64,000 nucleotides of DNA, taken from NCBI RefSeq assembly GCF_022899355.1, contig NZ_JALJCK010000006.1, positions 62,001-126,000 on the forward strand. The letters are read 5' to 3'. Position 1 is the stretch's first letter. Each line of letters begins with the position of its first letter. Under the pieces are notes generated by a model. The model was not told where the DNA came from. It did not search any database and saw only the letters and a program-made list of their open reading frames with translations. Source of the DNA: Shinella yambaruensis. GTDB lineage: Bacteria > Pseudomonadota > Alphaproteobacteria > Rhizobiales > Rhizobiaceae. Position numbers and translations under genes: made by a program. Positions 55,978 through 63,969 of this stretch are shown piece after piece.

Positions 55978-56612
55978 GTCAGCTCCAGACGGGTGGCGAA
56001 GAGTTTCGACATGTCGGTGCCGGCCGGGTCGTTGAAGAAGGCTTCTGTCAGGCTGTCCTGGTTCTGGGCGAGCACCTCGTCCGGGTCCGGCCGCACGACG
56101 GCCCGCTTGCAGGCGGCGAACTTGTCGCCGACGGCGATGAGGTCGTCATCCGAGGCGAAGTCCATCGCGGCATACATGGTGGGATCGTAGACGCCGAAGG
56201 TGAGCTTGCCCTTGAGCGGCATGGCCTCGCCCGGCTTGACGGTGAAGAACATCAGCAGCTGGCCGTCCTTGTAGTCGACGTTGATCGCGTCGGGCTTGGC
56301 GACCTTGATGGTTTTGCCGTCTTCGGTGATCGTAGTGTAGTAGCTGAACTCTTCCAGCGATTCGAGAACGGTCTGGCCGACTTCGGCCAGCTCGTCCGGG
56401 TCGAGTTCGGCGTTGCTGTTCTTGTCGAAGTCCATCACGACGCTGGCCGAGAACATCTCGTCGAAACGCCAGACATTGCGCAGTTCGCTGACCGTACCGT
56501 CCTCGCCGGCCACCACCTCCAGCCGCGCCTCCGCGAAGATATGCGGATGGGCGAGGGCCGCAGCCGGGGCGATGATGGCTGCTCCGGCAACGAGGAGGGG
56601 GAGGAATCGCAT
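55971..56612 (-). CDS. DUF1007 periplasmic protein, partner of metal transporter (ZevA-like)
   Basis: 213 residues from MRFLPLLVAG. Signal peptide with cleavage after ALA; the mature protein begins HPHIF, exposing two histidines at the N-terminus as a possible metal site. A loop DFDKNSNAELDPDE near residue 62 has the spacing of an EF-hand (D-x-D-x-N, then Asp/Glu). Likely delivers or senses metal for the transporter encoded immediately downstream (seven-base overlap). Function in rhizobia is not established. Confidence 0.9.
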   Translation of the reverse strand: MRFLPLLVAGAAIIAPAAALAHPHIFAEARLEVVAGEDGTVSELRNVWRFDEMFSASVVMDFDKNSNAELDPDELAEVGQTVLESLEEFSYYTTITEDGKTIKVAKPDAINVDYKDGQLLMFFTVKPGEAMPLKGKLTFGVYDPTMYAAMDFASDDDLIAVGDKFAACKRAVVRPDPDEVLAQNQDSLTEAFFNDPAGTDMSKLFATRLELTC

Positions 56613-56699
56613 GGGGTATGTCCTCTCGCGGCGGCGTTCAGAATCGACCGGTTGAATGTAACGCAAATGGGTCGGAATTGGGACCTCTCCTCGGCCGCC

Positions 56700-57605
56700 T
56701 CAAGCCTCGATGCCGGGATTGCGGCGGAACCAGCCGTGCAGGAAATCGACGAAGGTGCGCACCTTCGCCGGCAGGTAGCGGCGGTGCGGATAGATCGCGT
56801 AGATGCCGCGGTCCGTCGGCAGGTAATCCTCCAGGATCGAGACGATCCTGCCGCTGTCGAGGCAATGGCGGGCGATGAAGGCCGGCACCTGCGCGACGCC
56901 GAGGCCGCTCGCCGCCGCGCGCACCGCCGCCGTCGGGCTGTTCACCTCGATATGGCCGCCGACCGGCACGGAAAAGCCCGTGCCCTTCTCGTCGATGAAG
57001 CGCCAGTTGCTGTGCGACTTGCCGTTGGTGTCGATGATGCAGGGCAGGCGGGCGAGGTCGCTTGGATGGTTGATTGGGCCGACCCGTTCGAGAAATTCCT
57101 CGCTCACGCAGATCTTCAGGTAGAAATCGCCAAGCTTGCGCGCGATGAGGGCGGAATCCTCGAGCCGCGTGATGCGGACGGCGACGTCGAAGCCTTCCTC
57201 GACGAGATCGACGAAACGGTCGTCCGAGACGATTTCCAGCGACAGTTCCGGATGCTCCTTGCCGAAATCGATGAGCGACTGGCCGATATCGGCGTCGACG
57301 AAGGTGCGCGGGGCGGAGACTTTCAGCTTGCCGCGCAGGTCCGTGTTCTTCTCGCGCACGAGATCGGCAAGGTTGTCGATCTCCTTCAGGATGTCGGAGG
57401 CGGTGCGGTAATAGGTATGGCCGGCCTCGGTCATCGAGAACTGGCGGGTCGTGCGATTGAGCAGCAGCGTGCCGAGTTCGTCTTCCAGTTCGCGCACATA
57501 TTTCGAAAGCAGCGCCTTGGACCGGCCGGTCTTGCGCGAGGCGGCGGAGAAGCCTTCGGCATCGACGACGTCGATGAAGGCGCGAATTCGGGTCAGAGTA
57601 TCCAT
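56700..57605 (-). CDS. LysR-family transcriptional regulator
   Basis: 301 residues. The N-terminal winged HTH (MDTLTRIRAFIDVVDAEGFS, AASRKTGRSKALLSKYVREL) is followed by the LysR substrate-binding domain from about residue 90. It resembles the group of LysR proteins with an AASRKTGRSK recognition helix often linked to oxidoreductases, but no such gene adjoins here. It lies upstream of the ZevAB-like pair on the same strand with an 87-base gap, and 560 bases from the divergent ornithine decarboxylase. Its target is not clear. Confidence 0.92.
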   Translation of the reverse strand: MDTLTRIRAFIDVVDAEGFSAASRKTGRSKALLSKYVRELEDELGTLLLNRTTRQFSMTEAGHTYYRTASDILKEIDNLADLVREKNTDLRGKLKVSAPRTFVDADIGQSLIDFGKEHPELSLEIVSDDRFVDLVEEGFDVAVRITRLEDSALIARKLGDFYLKICVSEEFLERVGPINHPSDLARLPCIIDTNGKSHSNWRFIDEKGTGFSVPVGGHIEVNSPTAAVRAAASGLGVAQVPAFIARHCLDSGRIVSILEDYLPTDRGIYAIYPHRRYLPAKVRTFVDFLHGWFRRNPGIEA

Positions 57606-57726
57606 GTGTCCCCATTCGGCTGCGGCCGAAACGGTGGCCGGTGCGTTATCAACATGCTCTAGAAAACCAGTCCGGCGAATGTCGTGGCTGCCGGAATATT
57701 TTCAATAGCGTTCCGCAAAAAACCTC

Positions 57727-57755
57727 TTGATTACGACAGCGATTCTTCTTATCTC
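57727..57755 (+). promoter_or_regulatory. Candidate promoter of ornithine decarboxylase leader
   Basis: TTGATT at 57727-57732 and TATCTC at 57750-57755 are separated by 17 bases. Transcription would begin near 57762, giving a leader of about 400 bases before the decarboxylase. Predicted by eye only. Confidence 0.4.
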
Positions 57756-57759
57756 CCGC

Positions 57760-58165
57760 CTTGCCCAAAGTCGCACGTGCCTGTGGGTGTCCGCCGACCC
57801 TCGAATTGGTGAGGAAATCGGTAAGGTACCTGGAATTAACCCCTCCAGTCGTTTCTCCGGCCAACCGGAAGAGCGAGGACATCTTGAAGCAACGACGGTG
57901 CGGGCCTTTCTGGTGTCTGCCGGCTTTCCAACAGCCGGGGTTACTGAAGAGGCACACCTTCATTGCCGGACGTGCGGTCGGGTTCTCCCACCAATCCATG
58001 GCAGACAAAGCCGAATTGAAGCCTAGGCGGGCTTCGGTTCACCGTTCGCGCATGATGCGCATGCTTGGTTCCGGGGTCTCCACCGGCTGGTTCCAGAGCG
58101 TGCCTGCATTCTGCCCTTTGTCCTCCGGGTTTTCCCGGAGCAACCTGGATATGGGGAATACCGAG
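57760..58165 (+). ncRNA. Long structured leader, probable speF-type cis-regulatory RNA
   Basis: About 400 untranslated-looking bases before the ornithine decarboxylase. Several hairpins are visible, for example CTCCGGCCAACCGGAAGAG near 57857, GCCGGCTTTCCAACAGCCGG near 57919 and CCTCCGGGTTTTCCCGGAG near 58122. A conserved RNA motif (speF) is known upstream of ornithine decarboxylases in alphaproteobacteria, so this leader is very likely that element, controlling expression by polyamines. The exact Rfam boundaries were not computed. The leader is also open in frame with the enzyme throughout. Confidence 0.6.
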
Positions 58166-59299
58166 ATGACCTCTGCACGTATTATCGACTTCCTGAACAC
58201 CCGACGTCCCGACGGCCCGTGCCTCGTGGTCGACCTCGATGTCGTGCGCGACAATTTCAAGGCATTCCGCCACGCGCTGCCCGACAGCGCCATCTACTAT
58301 GCCGTCAAGGCCAATCCTGCGCCGGAAATCCTGCGCCTGCTCGCCTCCATGGGCTCCAACTTCGATTGCGCGTCCGTCGCCGAGATCGAAATGGCGCTCG
58401 ACGCCGGCGCGACCGCTTCCCGCATCTCCTTCGGCAACACGATCAAGAAGGAGCGCGATGTCGCCAAGGCGCATGCGCTCGGCGTCTCGCTCTTCGCCGT
58501 CGACAGCCATGAGGAAGTCGAGAAGATTTCCCGTGCCGCGCCTGGCGCGCGCGTGTTCTGCCGCGTTCTGACGGATGGCGAAGGTGCCGAATGGCCGCTG
58601 TCGCGCAAGTTCGGCTGCGTGCCGCAGATGGCCGTCGACGTGCTCGTCTACGCCCACCAGCTGGGCCTGACGTCCTACGGCGTGTCCTTCCATGTCGGCT
58701 CGCAGATGACGAAGCTCGATGCCTGGGATTCGGCGCTTGCCGATGCCAAGCGCGTCTTCGTGCAGCTTGCCAAGCAGGGCATCGAGCTGAAGATGGTCAA
58801 CATGGGCGGCGGCTTCCCGACGAAGTACCTGCGCGACGTTCCGTCCGCCGAAGCCTATGGCCAGGCGATCTTCGGCGCGTTGAAGAAGCACTTCGGCAAC
58901 CAGATCCCGGAAACCATCATCGAGCCGGGCCGCGGCATGGTCGGCAATGCGGGTGTGATCAAGGCGGAAGTCGTTCTCGTCTCGAAGAAGTCCGACAACG
59001 ACAACCACCGCTGGGTCTTCCTTGACATCGGCAAGTTCGGCGGTCTCGCCGAGACGATGGACGAGGCGATCCGCTACCCGATCCGCACCGTGCGCGATCA
59101 GGACGAGATGGAGCCCTGCGTGCTCGCCGGCCCGACCTGCGATTCGGCCGACGTGATGTACGAGAAGAACATGTATCCGCTGCCGATCACCCTTTCGATC
59201 GGCGACGAGGTCCTGATCGAGGGCACCGGCGCCTACACGACGACCTATTCGGCCGTCGCCTTCAACGGCTTCGAGCCGCTCAAGGCCTACGTCATCTGA
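58166..59299 (+). CDS. odc: Ornithine (or lysine/ornithine) decarboxylase, fold-III PLP enzyme
   Basis: Makes putrescine (or cadaverine) from ornithine (or lysine). 377 residues from MTSARIIDFLNTRRP, the start used by rhizobial relatives. PLP lysine is in YYAVKANPAPEIL, substrate/PLP His in GVSFHVGSQ, glycine loop NMGGGFPTKYL, phosphate site EPGRGMVGNAG and the catalytic cysteine in GPTCDSADV. It is the eukaryotic-type alanine-racemase fold, unlike E. coli SpeF. Preceded by a long structured leader and followed by a strong terminator. In-frame open codons continue upstream through the leader, but they are not expected to be translated. Confidence 0.95.
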   Translation: MTSARIIDFLNTRRPDGPCLVVDLDVVRDNFKAFRHALPDSAIYYAVKANPAPEILRLLASMGSNFDCASVAEIEMALDAGATASRISFGNTIKKERDVAKAHALGVSLFAVDSHEEVEKISRAAPGARVFCRVLTDGEGAEWPLSRKFGCVPQMAVDVLVYAHQLGLTSYGVSFHVGSQMTKLDAWDSALADAKRVFVQLAKQGIELKMVNMGGGFPTKYLRDVPSAEAYGQAIFGALKKHFGNQIPETIIEPGRGMVGNAGVIKAEVVLVSKKSDNDNHRWVFLDIGKFGGLAETMDEAIRYPIRTVRDQDEMEPCVLAGPTCDSADVMYEKNMYPLPITLSIGDEVLIEGTGAYTTTYSAVAFNGFEPLKAYVI

Positions 59300-59303
59300 C
59301 CAC

Positions 59304-59338
59304 CCGGCGCTCCCGTCCCTGCGGGAGCGCCGGCCTTC
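59304..59338 (+). terminator. Intrinsic terminator of ornithine decarboxylase
   Basis: CCGGCGCTCCCG-TCCCTG-CGGGAGCGCCGG followed by CCTTC, five bases after the stop codon. Twelve-base perfect GC-rich stem; the T-tail is weak. Confidence 0.7.
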
Positions 59339-59391
59339 ACAATTCGTTCCGGATACCGTTTGAATCGGTTTTGAGTGCGGGAGGCCCAGAG

Positions 59392-59982
59392 ATGGCCACT
59401 GTTCTTGATTCTGTCCGCGCGTTCTTCGCGCATGCCGCTTTCACCATCGACCTGGAAAACAACGGCGACGTCGTTGCGCGCGAACGTCTGCTCGACCGCG
59501 TCATGGGCGAGGCTCGCTTCCGCAAGTCGTCGGAAAAGATCCGCCGGGGCCGCATGCCGGCCGAAGGCCTCGCGCTCGTCGCCCGCGATGCGGATGGCCA
59601 TGTCATCGGCACCGTTCGGCTGTGGAATGTCGAGGCGGGCGTCGATCCGGACGGAAACGCCGTGCCGGCGCTGCTGCTCGGCCCGCTTGCCGTCGATTGC
59701 GAACACGAGGGCAAGGGCATCGGCGGCGCGCTGATGCGGGCGGCGATCACCGAGGCGCGGGGCCGCGGCCACGGTGCGGTGCTGCTGGTCGGCGATCCGG
59801 AATATTACGAGCGCTTCGGCTTCTTCGCCGACAAGGCGCGGCATCTCGTCATGCCTGGCCCGTTCGAGCGCCGCCGCTTCCTCGGGCTGGAGCTGAAGGA
59901 CGGCTGGCTGACCGGTGCCGCCGGCGTGCTCGTCCCAAGCGGTCGCCGCCGGGTGGCGGCGGAGCTGCGCAAGGCGGCCTGA
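59392..59982 (+). CDS. GNAT-family N-acetyltransferase (YhbS type)
   Basis: 196 residues from MATVLDSVRAFFA, with ribosome site GGGAGG. The acetyl-CoA-binding strand-loop-helix LGPLAVDCEHEGKGIGGALM (R/Q-x-x-G-x-G/A type, with EGKGIG) is clear, followed by AVLLVGDPEYYERFGF, a YhbS hallmark. N-terminal residues TIDLENNGDVVARERLLDRV are conserved in rhizobial homologues beside the decarboxylase gene. An acceptor such as a polyamine would fit the context but is speculation. Confidence 0.9.
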   Translation: MATVLDSVRAFFAHAAFTIDLENNGDVVARERLLDRVMGEARFRKSSEKIRRGRMPAEGLALVARDADGHVIGTVRLWNVEAGVDPDGNAVPALLLGPLAVDCEHEGKGIGGALMRAAITEARGRGHGAVLLVGDPEYYERFGFFADKARHLVMPGPFERRRFLGLELKDGWLTGAAGVLVPSGRRRVAAELRKAA

Positions 59983-60051
59983 GGACGGGGCCGGCAACCT
60001 GCCGGCCCTTTACCGTTTGATACGTGTCATTGTTTTAATTGGATGATCGTC

Positions 60052-60080
60052 AAGATTGGCGCGAATATCGCGCCAATCTT
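60052..60080. repeat. Perfect 12-base inverted repeat before ompW
   Basis: AAGATTGGCGCG-AATAT-CGCGCCAATCTT. It is followed by CCC, not T-rich, on both sides, so a classical terminator is doubtful. It lies 70 bases after the acetyltransferase stop and about 100 before ompW, and could be an operator or a transcript-stabilising hairpin. Confidence 0.65.
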
Positions 60081-60182
60081 CCCATTCGCCTGCCGCTGTT
60101 TGATCCATCTCAAAGGAGCGTCGCACCCTGCCGCTCCATAGTCGCCCTCGCAAAGACGAGTCGCGTTTGATGGAGAGACGAC

Positions 60183-60869
60183 ATGAAGGGAAATTGGATG
60201 GGGCGTGCCGCCCTTGCCGCCGGTCTGGCGCTGCTGGCTGGGCAGGCGTTTGCTGCCGATCTTGAGGAGCGCATGGCGCCGTCGGAGGCGACCGTTGATT
60301 TCGCGGCGCAGAGCCCCTGGCAGATCCGCGTGCGCGGCCTCGGCGTCATCACGAACGATTCCGGCTCGGTGAACGGTATCCCGGGTTCCGACCTCTCCTA
60401 TACGGATACGGTCATTCCGGAGCTCGACATCTCCTATTTCTTCACCGACAACATCGCGGCCGAACTCATTCTCGGCACGACCTATGCGAATGTCCATGCG
60501 GACGGCGCGATCGAGGGCCTCGGCAAGGTGGGCAAGGCCTGGCTGCTGCCGCCGACGGTGACCCTGCAATATCACTTCACCGATTTCGGCGCCTTCAAGC
60601 CCTATGTCGGCGCCGGGGTGAACTACAGCCTTTTCTATGAACAGTCCGGCTCGGGCAGGTTCTCCAATCTCGACATCGAGAACAAGGTGGGCGCGGCCCT
60701 GCAGGTCGGCTTCGACTATATGCTGGACGACCACTGGGGCGTGAACTTCGACGTGAAGAAGATCTTCCTCGAGCCCAAATGGAAGGTCGATTTCGACGGC
60801 GCGCCGCTCACCGGCAAGGCGAAGCTCAATCCTTGGCTCGTCGGTGCCGGCGTCACCTACCGCTTCTGA
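60183..60869 (+). CDS. ompW: Outer membrane protein OmpW
   Basis: Small eight-stranded beta-barrel of the outer membrane, 228 residues. The signal peptide MKGNWMGRAALAAGLALLAGQAFA is cleaved near residue 24. OmpW-family blocks are WQIRVRGLGVITND, TVIPELDISYFFTDNIAAEL, PPTVTLQYHFTDFGAFKPYVGAGVNY and DVKKIFLEPKW, and the last residue is Phe as required for barrel assembly. Transports small hydrophobic compounds in other bacteria. A perfect inverted repeat lies in its upstream region. Confidence 0.95.
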   Translation: MKGNWMGRAALAAGLALLAGQAFAADLEERMAPSEATVDFAAQSPWQIRVRGLGVITNDSGSVNGIPGSDLSYTDTVIPELDISYFFTDNIAAELILGTTYANVHADGAIEGLGKVGKAWLLPPTVTLQYHFTDFGAFKPYVGAGVNYSLFYEQSGSGRFSNLDIENKVGAALQVGFDYMLDDHWGVNFDVKKIFLEPKWKVDFDGAPLTGKAKLNPWLVGAGVTYRF

Positions 60870-60947
60870 CGGTGGGATTCCGAAGCGCCCGCCCGCCGCC
60901 CGGCAGGGTGGGCGCCTTCAACATTGCGTGAAAGCCGGCGATCGGTC

Positions 60948-62009
60948 ATGAATTCGCGCCGGCCTGCGCCTATGTGCCATGACATGAGGACGCACGCTCT
61001 TATCGCCGGACTTTCGCTCGCGCTCGCCATCTCGTCGCCGCCTGCCGTTCATGCGCAGCAACCGGCCGTCGTGCAGCCGGCGCAGACGATTGCCGAGACG
61101 CTGGAGGCTGCCGCCGCGCTGTTGCAGCTAAGAGCCGTCGTCGTGGCGCGGGACGGCGAGATCGTCGCCGAGCGGGGCTATGGCGGCCATACGCCGGCCG
61201 AAAGCACCAATATCAAGTCCGCTTCCAAATCGATCATCTCCGCCCTTGTCGGCATCGCGATCGACAAGGGCCTGCTGGAAGGCGTCGACCAGCCGATCGC
61301 GCCCATCCTTTCCGGCGACCTGCCGGCGGAACGCGATCCGCGGCTCGATCGCATCACGATCGGCCATCTCCTCTCCATGCAGGCGGGGCTGGATCGCACC
61401 TCCGGCGGCAATTACGGGCGCTGGATCGCCAGCCGCAACTGGGTACGTGCCGCGCTCGCCATGCCCTTCGTCGACGAGCCGGGCGGCCGCATGCTCTATT
61501 CGACCGGCTCCACGCATCTGCTTTCGGCCATCCTGACGAAGGTCGGCGGCAAATCCACCCTGCAGCTTGCGCGCGACTGGCTGGAGCCGGTCGAGGGCTT
61601 TCGCATCGGAGCCTGGGACCGCGACCCGCAGGGCGTCTATCTCGGCGGCAACCAGATGGCGATGAGCACCCGCTCGCTGCTGGCCTTCGGCGAGCTCTAT
61701 CGCAATGGCGGGCGCACGGCAAAGGGCGAGCAACTCGTGCCGGAAGACTGGATCCGCCGGTCCTGGACGTCGCGCACCAATTCCCGCTTCTCCAACGACG
61801 GCTACGGCTATGGCTGGTTCGAACGCGTGATCGCCGGCAGGACGGTCCATTTCGCCTGGGGTTTTGGCGGCCAGATGCTCTATGTCGTGCCCGATCTCGG
61901 CCTGACGGTCGCCATGACCTCCGACGAGAGCGGGCCGTCCGCGCGCTCCGGCTACCGCGACGAGCTGCACGACCTCCTGGCGAAGATCATCGGCACGGCG
62001 GAGGGCTGA
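60948..62009 (+). CDS. Exported serine hydrolase, beta-lactamase-related (class C-like fold)
   Basis: About 353 residues. The signal peptide (MRTHALIAGLSLALAISSPPAVHAQ) is well formed from a downstream ATG at 60984; no start has a clear ribosome site, so the N-terminus is uncertain between 60948, 60972 and 60984. The catalytic SxxK is IKSASKSIISALVG; Tyr-x-x appears as MLYSTGSTHL and the third motif region as WGFGGQMLYVV. The family includes esterases, D-aminopeptidases and 6-aminohexanoate hydrolases as well as lactamases. Antibiotic resistance should not be assumed. Periplasmic; substrate unknown. Confidence 0.85.
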   Translation: MNSRRPAPMCHDMRTHALIAGLSLALAISSPPAVHAQQPAVVQPAQTIAETLEAAAALLQLRAVVVARDGEIVAERGYGGHTPAESTNIKSASKSIISALVGIAIDKGLLEGVDQPIAPILSGDLPAERDPRLDRITIGHLLSMQAGLDRTSGGNYGRWIASRNWVRAALAMPFVDEPGGRMLYSTGSTHLLSAILTKVGGKSTLQLARDWLEPVEGFRIGAWDRDPQGVYLGGNQMAMSTRSLLAFGELYRNGGRTAKGEQLVPEDWIRRSWTSRTNSRFSNDGYGYGWFERVIAGRTVHFAWGFGGQMLYVVPDLGLTVAMTSDESGPSARSGYRDELHDLLAKIIGTAEG

Positions 62010-62278
62010 GGCTGCCAGGTCGCCGCGCGGCGGTGAAAGGCAAGGCATCCGGCAAGCGCCGGCAGCGTGCCGCAGACGCGGTCGAGCCGGCGGCGGATTT
62101 GACAGAAGGCCGGCAAGGCCTTATGTGCGAGGGCAAGGGTGAGAGCCCCTGCCGTCCGCGAGCGCAAGCTTTGGTGAAGTCTCTCCTTCGGAAAATCGGT
62201 CTTCCAGCATCAGGCATGCGAACCGGTGGCAATGCGGGCTCCCTCCGAAAAGACGCATGCACCGACTGGAGATTCGAC

Positions 62279-62725
62279 ATGCGTTCATCATCGACGCCCC
62301 TTCCATCGCTTGACGCCCTGAAAGACCAGGCAAAGCGGCTGCGCGCCCGCTTTTGCGAGGACGGCCAGGCCCTTTCCCATTCGCGCGCCCTTGAACTCGT
62401 CGCCGCCCAATACGGCTTTCGCGACTGGAACACGCTGAATGCGGCGGCCGGCAACCGGCCGCCGTTCAATCCGTGGATGCTTGGCGCGCGCGTGCGCGGC
62501 CACTATCTCGGCCAGCCTTTCGACGCGCAGGTGCTGGGCGTGCAGGCGCTGACCGGTCAGCCTGGCCGTTACCGCATGGTGCTGCATTTCGACGAGCCGG
62601 TCGATGTGGTGACCTTCGACAGCTTTTCCGCTTTTCGCCAGCGCGTGCATTGCACCGTCGATGAAACGGGCAGGACCATGGAAAAGACCTCGAACGGCCG
62701 GCCGCATCTCGAACTCGAATGGTGA
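62279..62725 (+). CDS. Small glyoxalase-superfamily-type protein, function unknown
   Basis: 148 residues from MRSSSTPLPSLDALKDQAKRL, with ribosome site TGGAG. The N-terminal helix pair (LKDQAKRLRARF, LSHSRALELVAAQYGFRDWNTL) is followed by a small beta domain with RVRGHYLGQPFDAQVLGVQ and VDVVTFDSFSAFRQRVHCTV. Similar proteins are annotated as glyoxalase superfamily in Rhizobiaceae, without a known substrate. A longer in-frame extension upstream (from about 62033) lacks a ribosome site and shows no conserved feature. Confidence 0.75.
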   Translation: MRSSSTPLPSLDALKDQAKRLRARFCEDGQALSHSRALELVAAQYGFRDWNTLNAAAGNRPPFNPWMLGARVRGHYLGQPFDAQVLGVQALTGQPGRYRMVLHFDEPVDVVTFDSFSAFRQRVHCTVDETGRTMEKTSNGRPHLELEW

Positions 62726-62802
62726 GGCCTTTCGGCTTCATGCAAAAGCGTGAAGACAAAGAATTGCAGCGTTTTCGCGATTCGAAGAAAAGCGGGAATG
62801 GT

Positions 62803-63969
62803 CTAAAACGAACCGGCAAACCGCACTGCAAGGCCGTCGATCTTGAAATCGGCGGCCTTGTCGTTTTCGCGGCGCACGAGATGGCTGTATTCCAGCGCCA
62901 TCGTTGCGCCCCTGGGCAGCGTATAGGTCAGCGTGGCGGCGACCGACTTCGTGCGCGTGCGGTAGTCGTAGTAGAGCCAGTCGCTATAGGCCTGCTCGTA
63001 GGCGAGTGTCAGCTTCAGCTTTTCCGTCACCGCCTTTTCCAGCGAAAGGCCGACCGTGCGCACATCCTCGGCGAGCGGATCGTCGATATCGACGAGGCGG
63101 AGGTCGCGTGCCAGTTTTGCCTTCAGCACGGCCTTGTGCGGCAATTGCCAGGTCGCCTCGCCCTTGAAGAAGGGACGGGCGCGTTCGACGGTCGTGCCGA
63201 GATAGGGGCTGGCGATGCCGACGACGCCGGCCTCGGCCATCAGGGTGATGCCGTTGCCGTAGGCCCGGCCATAGGCGAGCGACCCGCGCAACGTTTCGGC
63301 CGGAAATCGACCGAACGTCCTGCGCTCGGAGCCGGCAATGCGGCTCGCCCTGTATTGCAGCGTGGCGCCCGCCTCGCCGCCGAGCAGCGGACGGATCTGG
63401 CCGCCTGTGAGGTCGAGCAGGCTGTAGCCGGCGTCGAGCTGGGTCGGCTTCAGGCCGGCAAGCGTGAAATGCGCCTTGCCGCGGTCAAGGTTCGAGAGGG
63501 TCGCGGTCAGGTGGTTGCGGCCACCCCAATGGTCGACCGTCAGGCCGGCGCCCGCCGTCGCGAAGACATCGTCCTTGTGATAGCCGATCAACGCACCGGG
63601 CAGGGCGAGAAAGATATCGCCCGTGCGCCGGTGCTCAAGTCCGCCCTTCAGGGTGAGCTTCGCCGACTTGCTGAGATCATGGGCGTAGCCGAATTCGATC
63701 CCGGCCGTGCGTTGGTCCGCGAAACGATATTTCGGCACACGCCGGGCACTCATGTTCAGCGCGTAGGCGAACTGGGAGTCCTCCAGCGCCAGACTGCCGC
63801 GCAAGCCGAATTTCGCCTCGCCGAAGGCGGCCGAAAGATGGGTCGGATCCTGAAAAATATTCGACGTCCAGCCCATGCCGGTCTTGTAATCGACGGTTGA
63901 ATCGGCTTTTGCCGGGTTGTGTCCGGCCAGCATCGCAGCTGCACAAACGAAGCCACCAAGAAAGCGCAT
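62803..63969 (-). CDS. Putative outer-membrane beta-barrel protein
   Basis: 388 residues. A signal peptide MRFLGGFVCAAAMLAGHNPAKA precedes a sequence of alternating amphipathic strands with aromatic girdle residues (for example SKSAKLTLKGGLEHRRTG, KLKLTLAYEQAYSDWLYYDY, ATMALEYSHLVRRENDKA) and a C-terminal phenylalanine. This is the pattern of an outer-membrane barrel of perhaps 16-18 strands. It resembles proteins annotated as outer membrane beta-barrel (OMP_b-brl_2 or DUF560-like) without a known ligand. Convergent with the small gene at 62279. Confidence 0.78.
   Translation of the reverse strand: MRFLGGFVCAAAMLAGHNPAKADSTVDYKTGMGWTSNIFQDPTHLSAAFGEAKFGLRGSLALEDSQFAYALNMSARRVPKYRFADQRTAGIEFGYAHDLSKSAKLTLKGGLEHRRTGDIFLALPGALIGYHKDDVFATAGAGLTVDHWGGRNHLTATLSNLDRGKAHFTLAGLKPTQLDAGYSLLDLTGGQIRPLLGGEAGATLQYRASRIAGSERRTFGRFPAETLRGSLAYGRAYGNGITLMAEAGVVGIASPYLGTTVERARPFFKGEATWQLPHKAVLKAKLARDLRLVDIDDPLAEDVRTVGLSLEKAVTEKLKLTLAYEQAYSDWLYYDYRTRTKSVAATLTYTLPRGATMALEYSHLVRRENDKAADFKIDGLAVRFAGSF

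Noticed and set aside
56613..56699. Cobalamin or nickel riboswitch before the ZevAB-like pair
   Set aside because: The 87-base gap is too short and shows no B12-box-like sequence.
57761..58165. N-terminal extension of ornithine decarboxylase
   Set aside because: Stop-free but without a convincing ribosome site and unlike the family N-terminus; kept as a finding about the leader, not as coding sequence.
60948..62009. True class C beta-lactamase
   Set aside because: The SxxK motif is present, but the tyrosine motif is YST and no KTG-type third motif is seen; a related esterase or peptidase is as likely.
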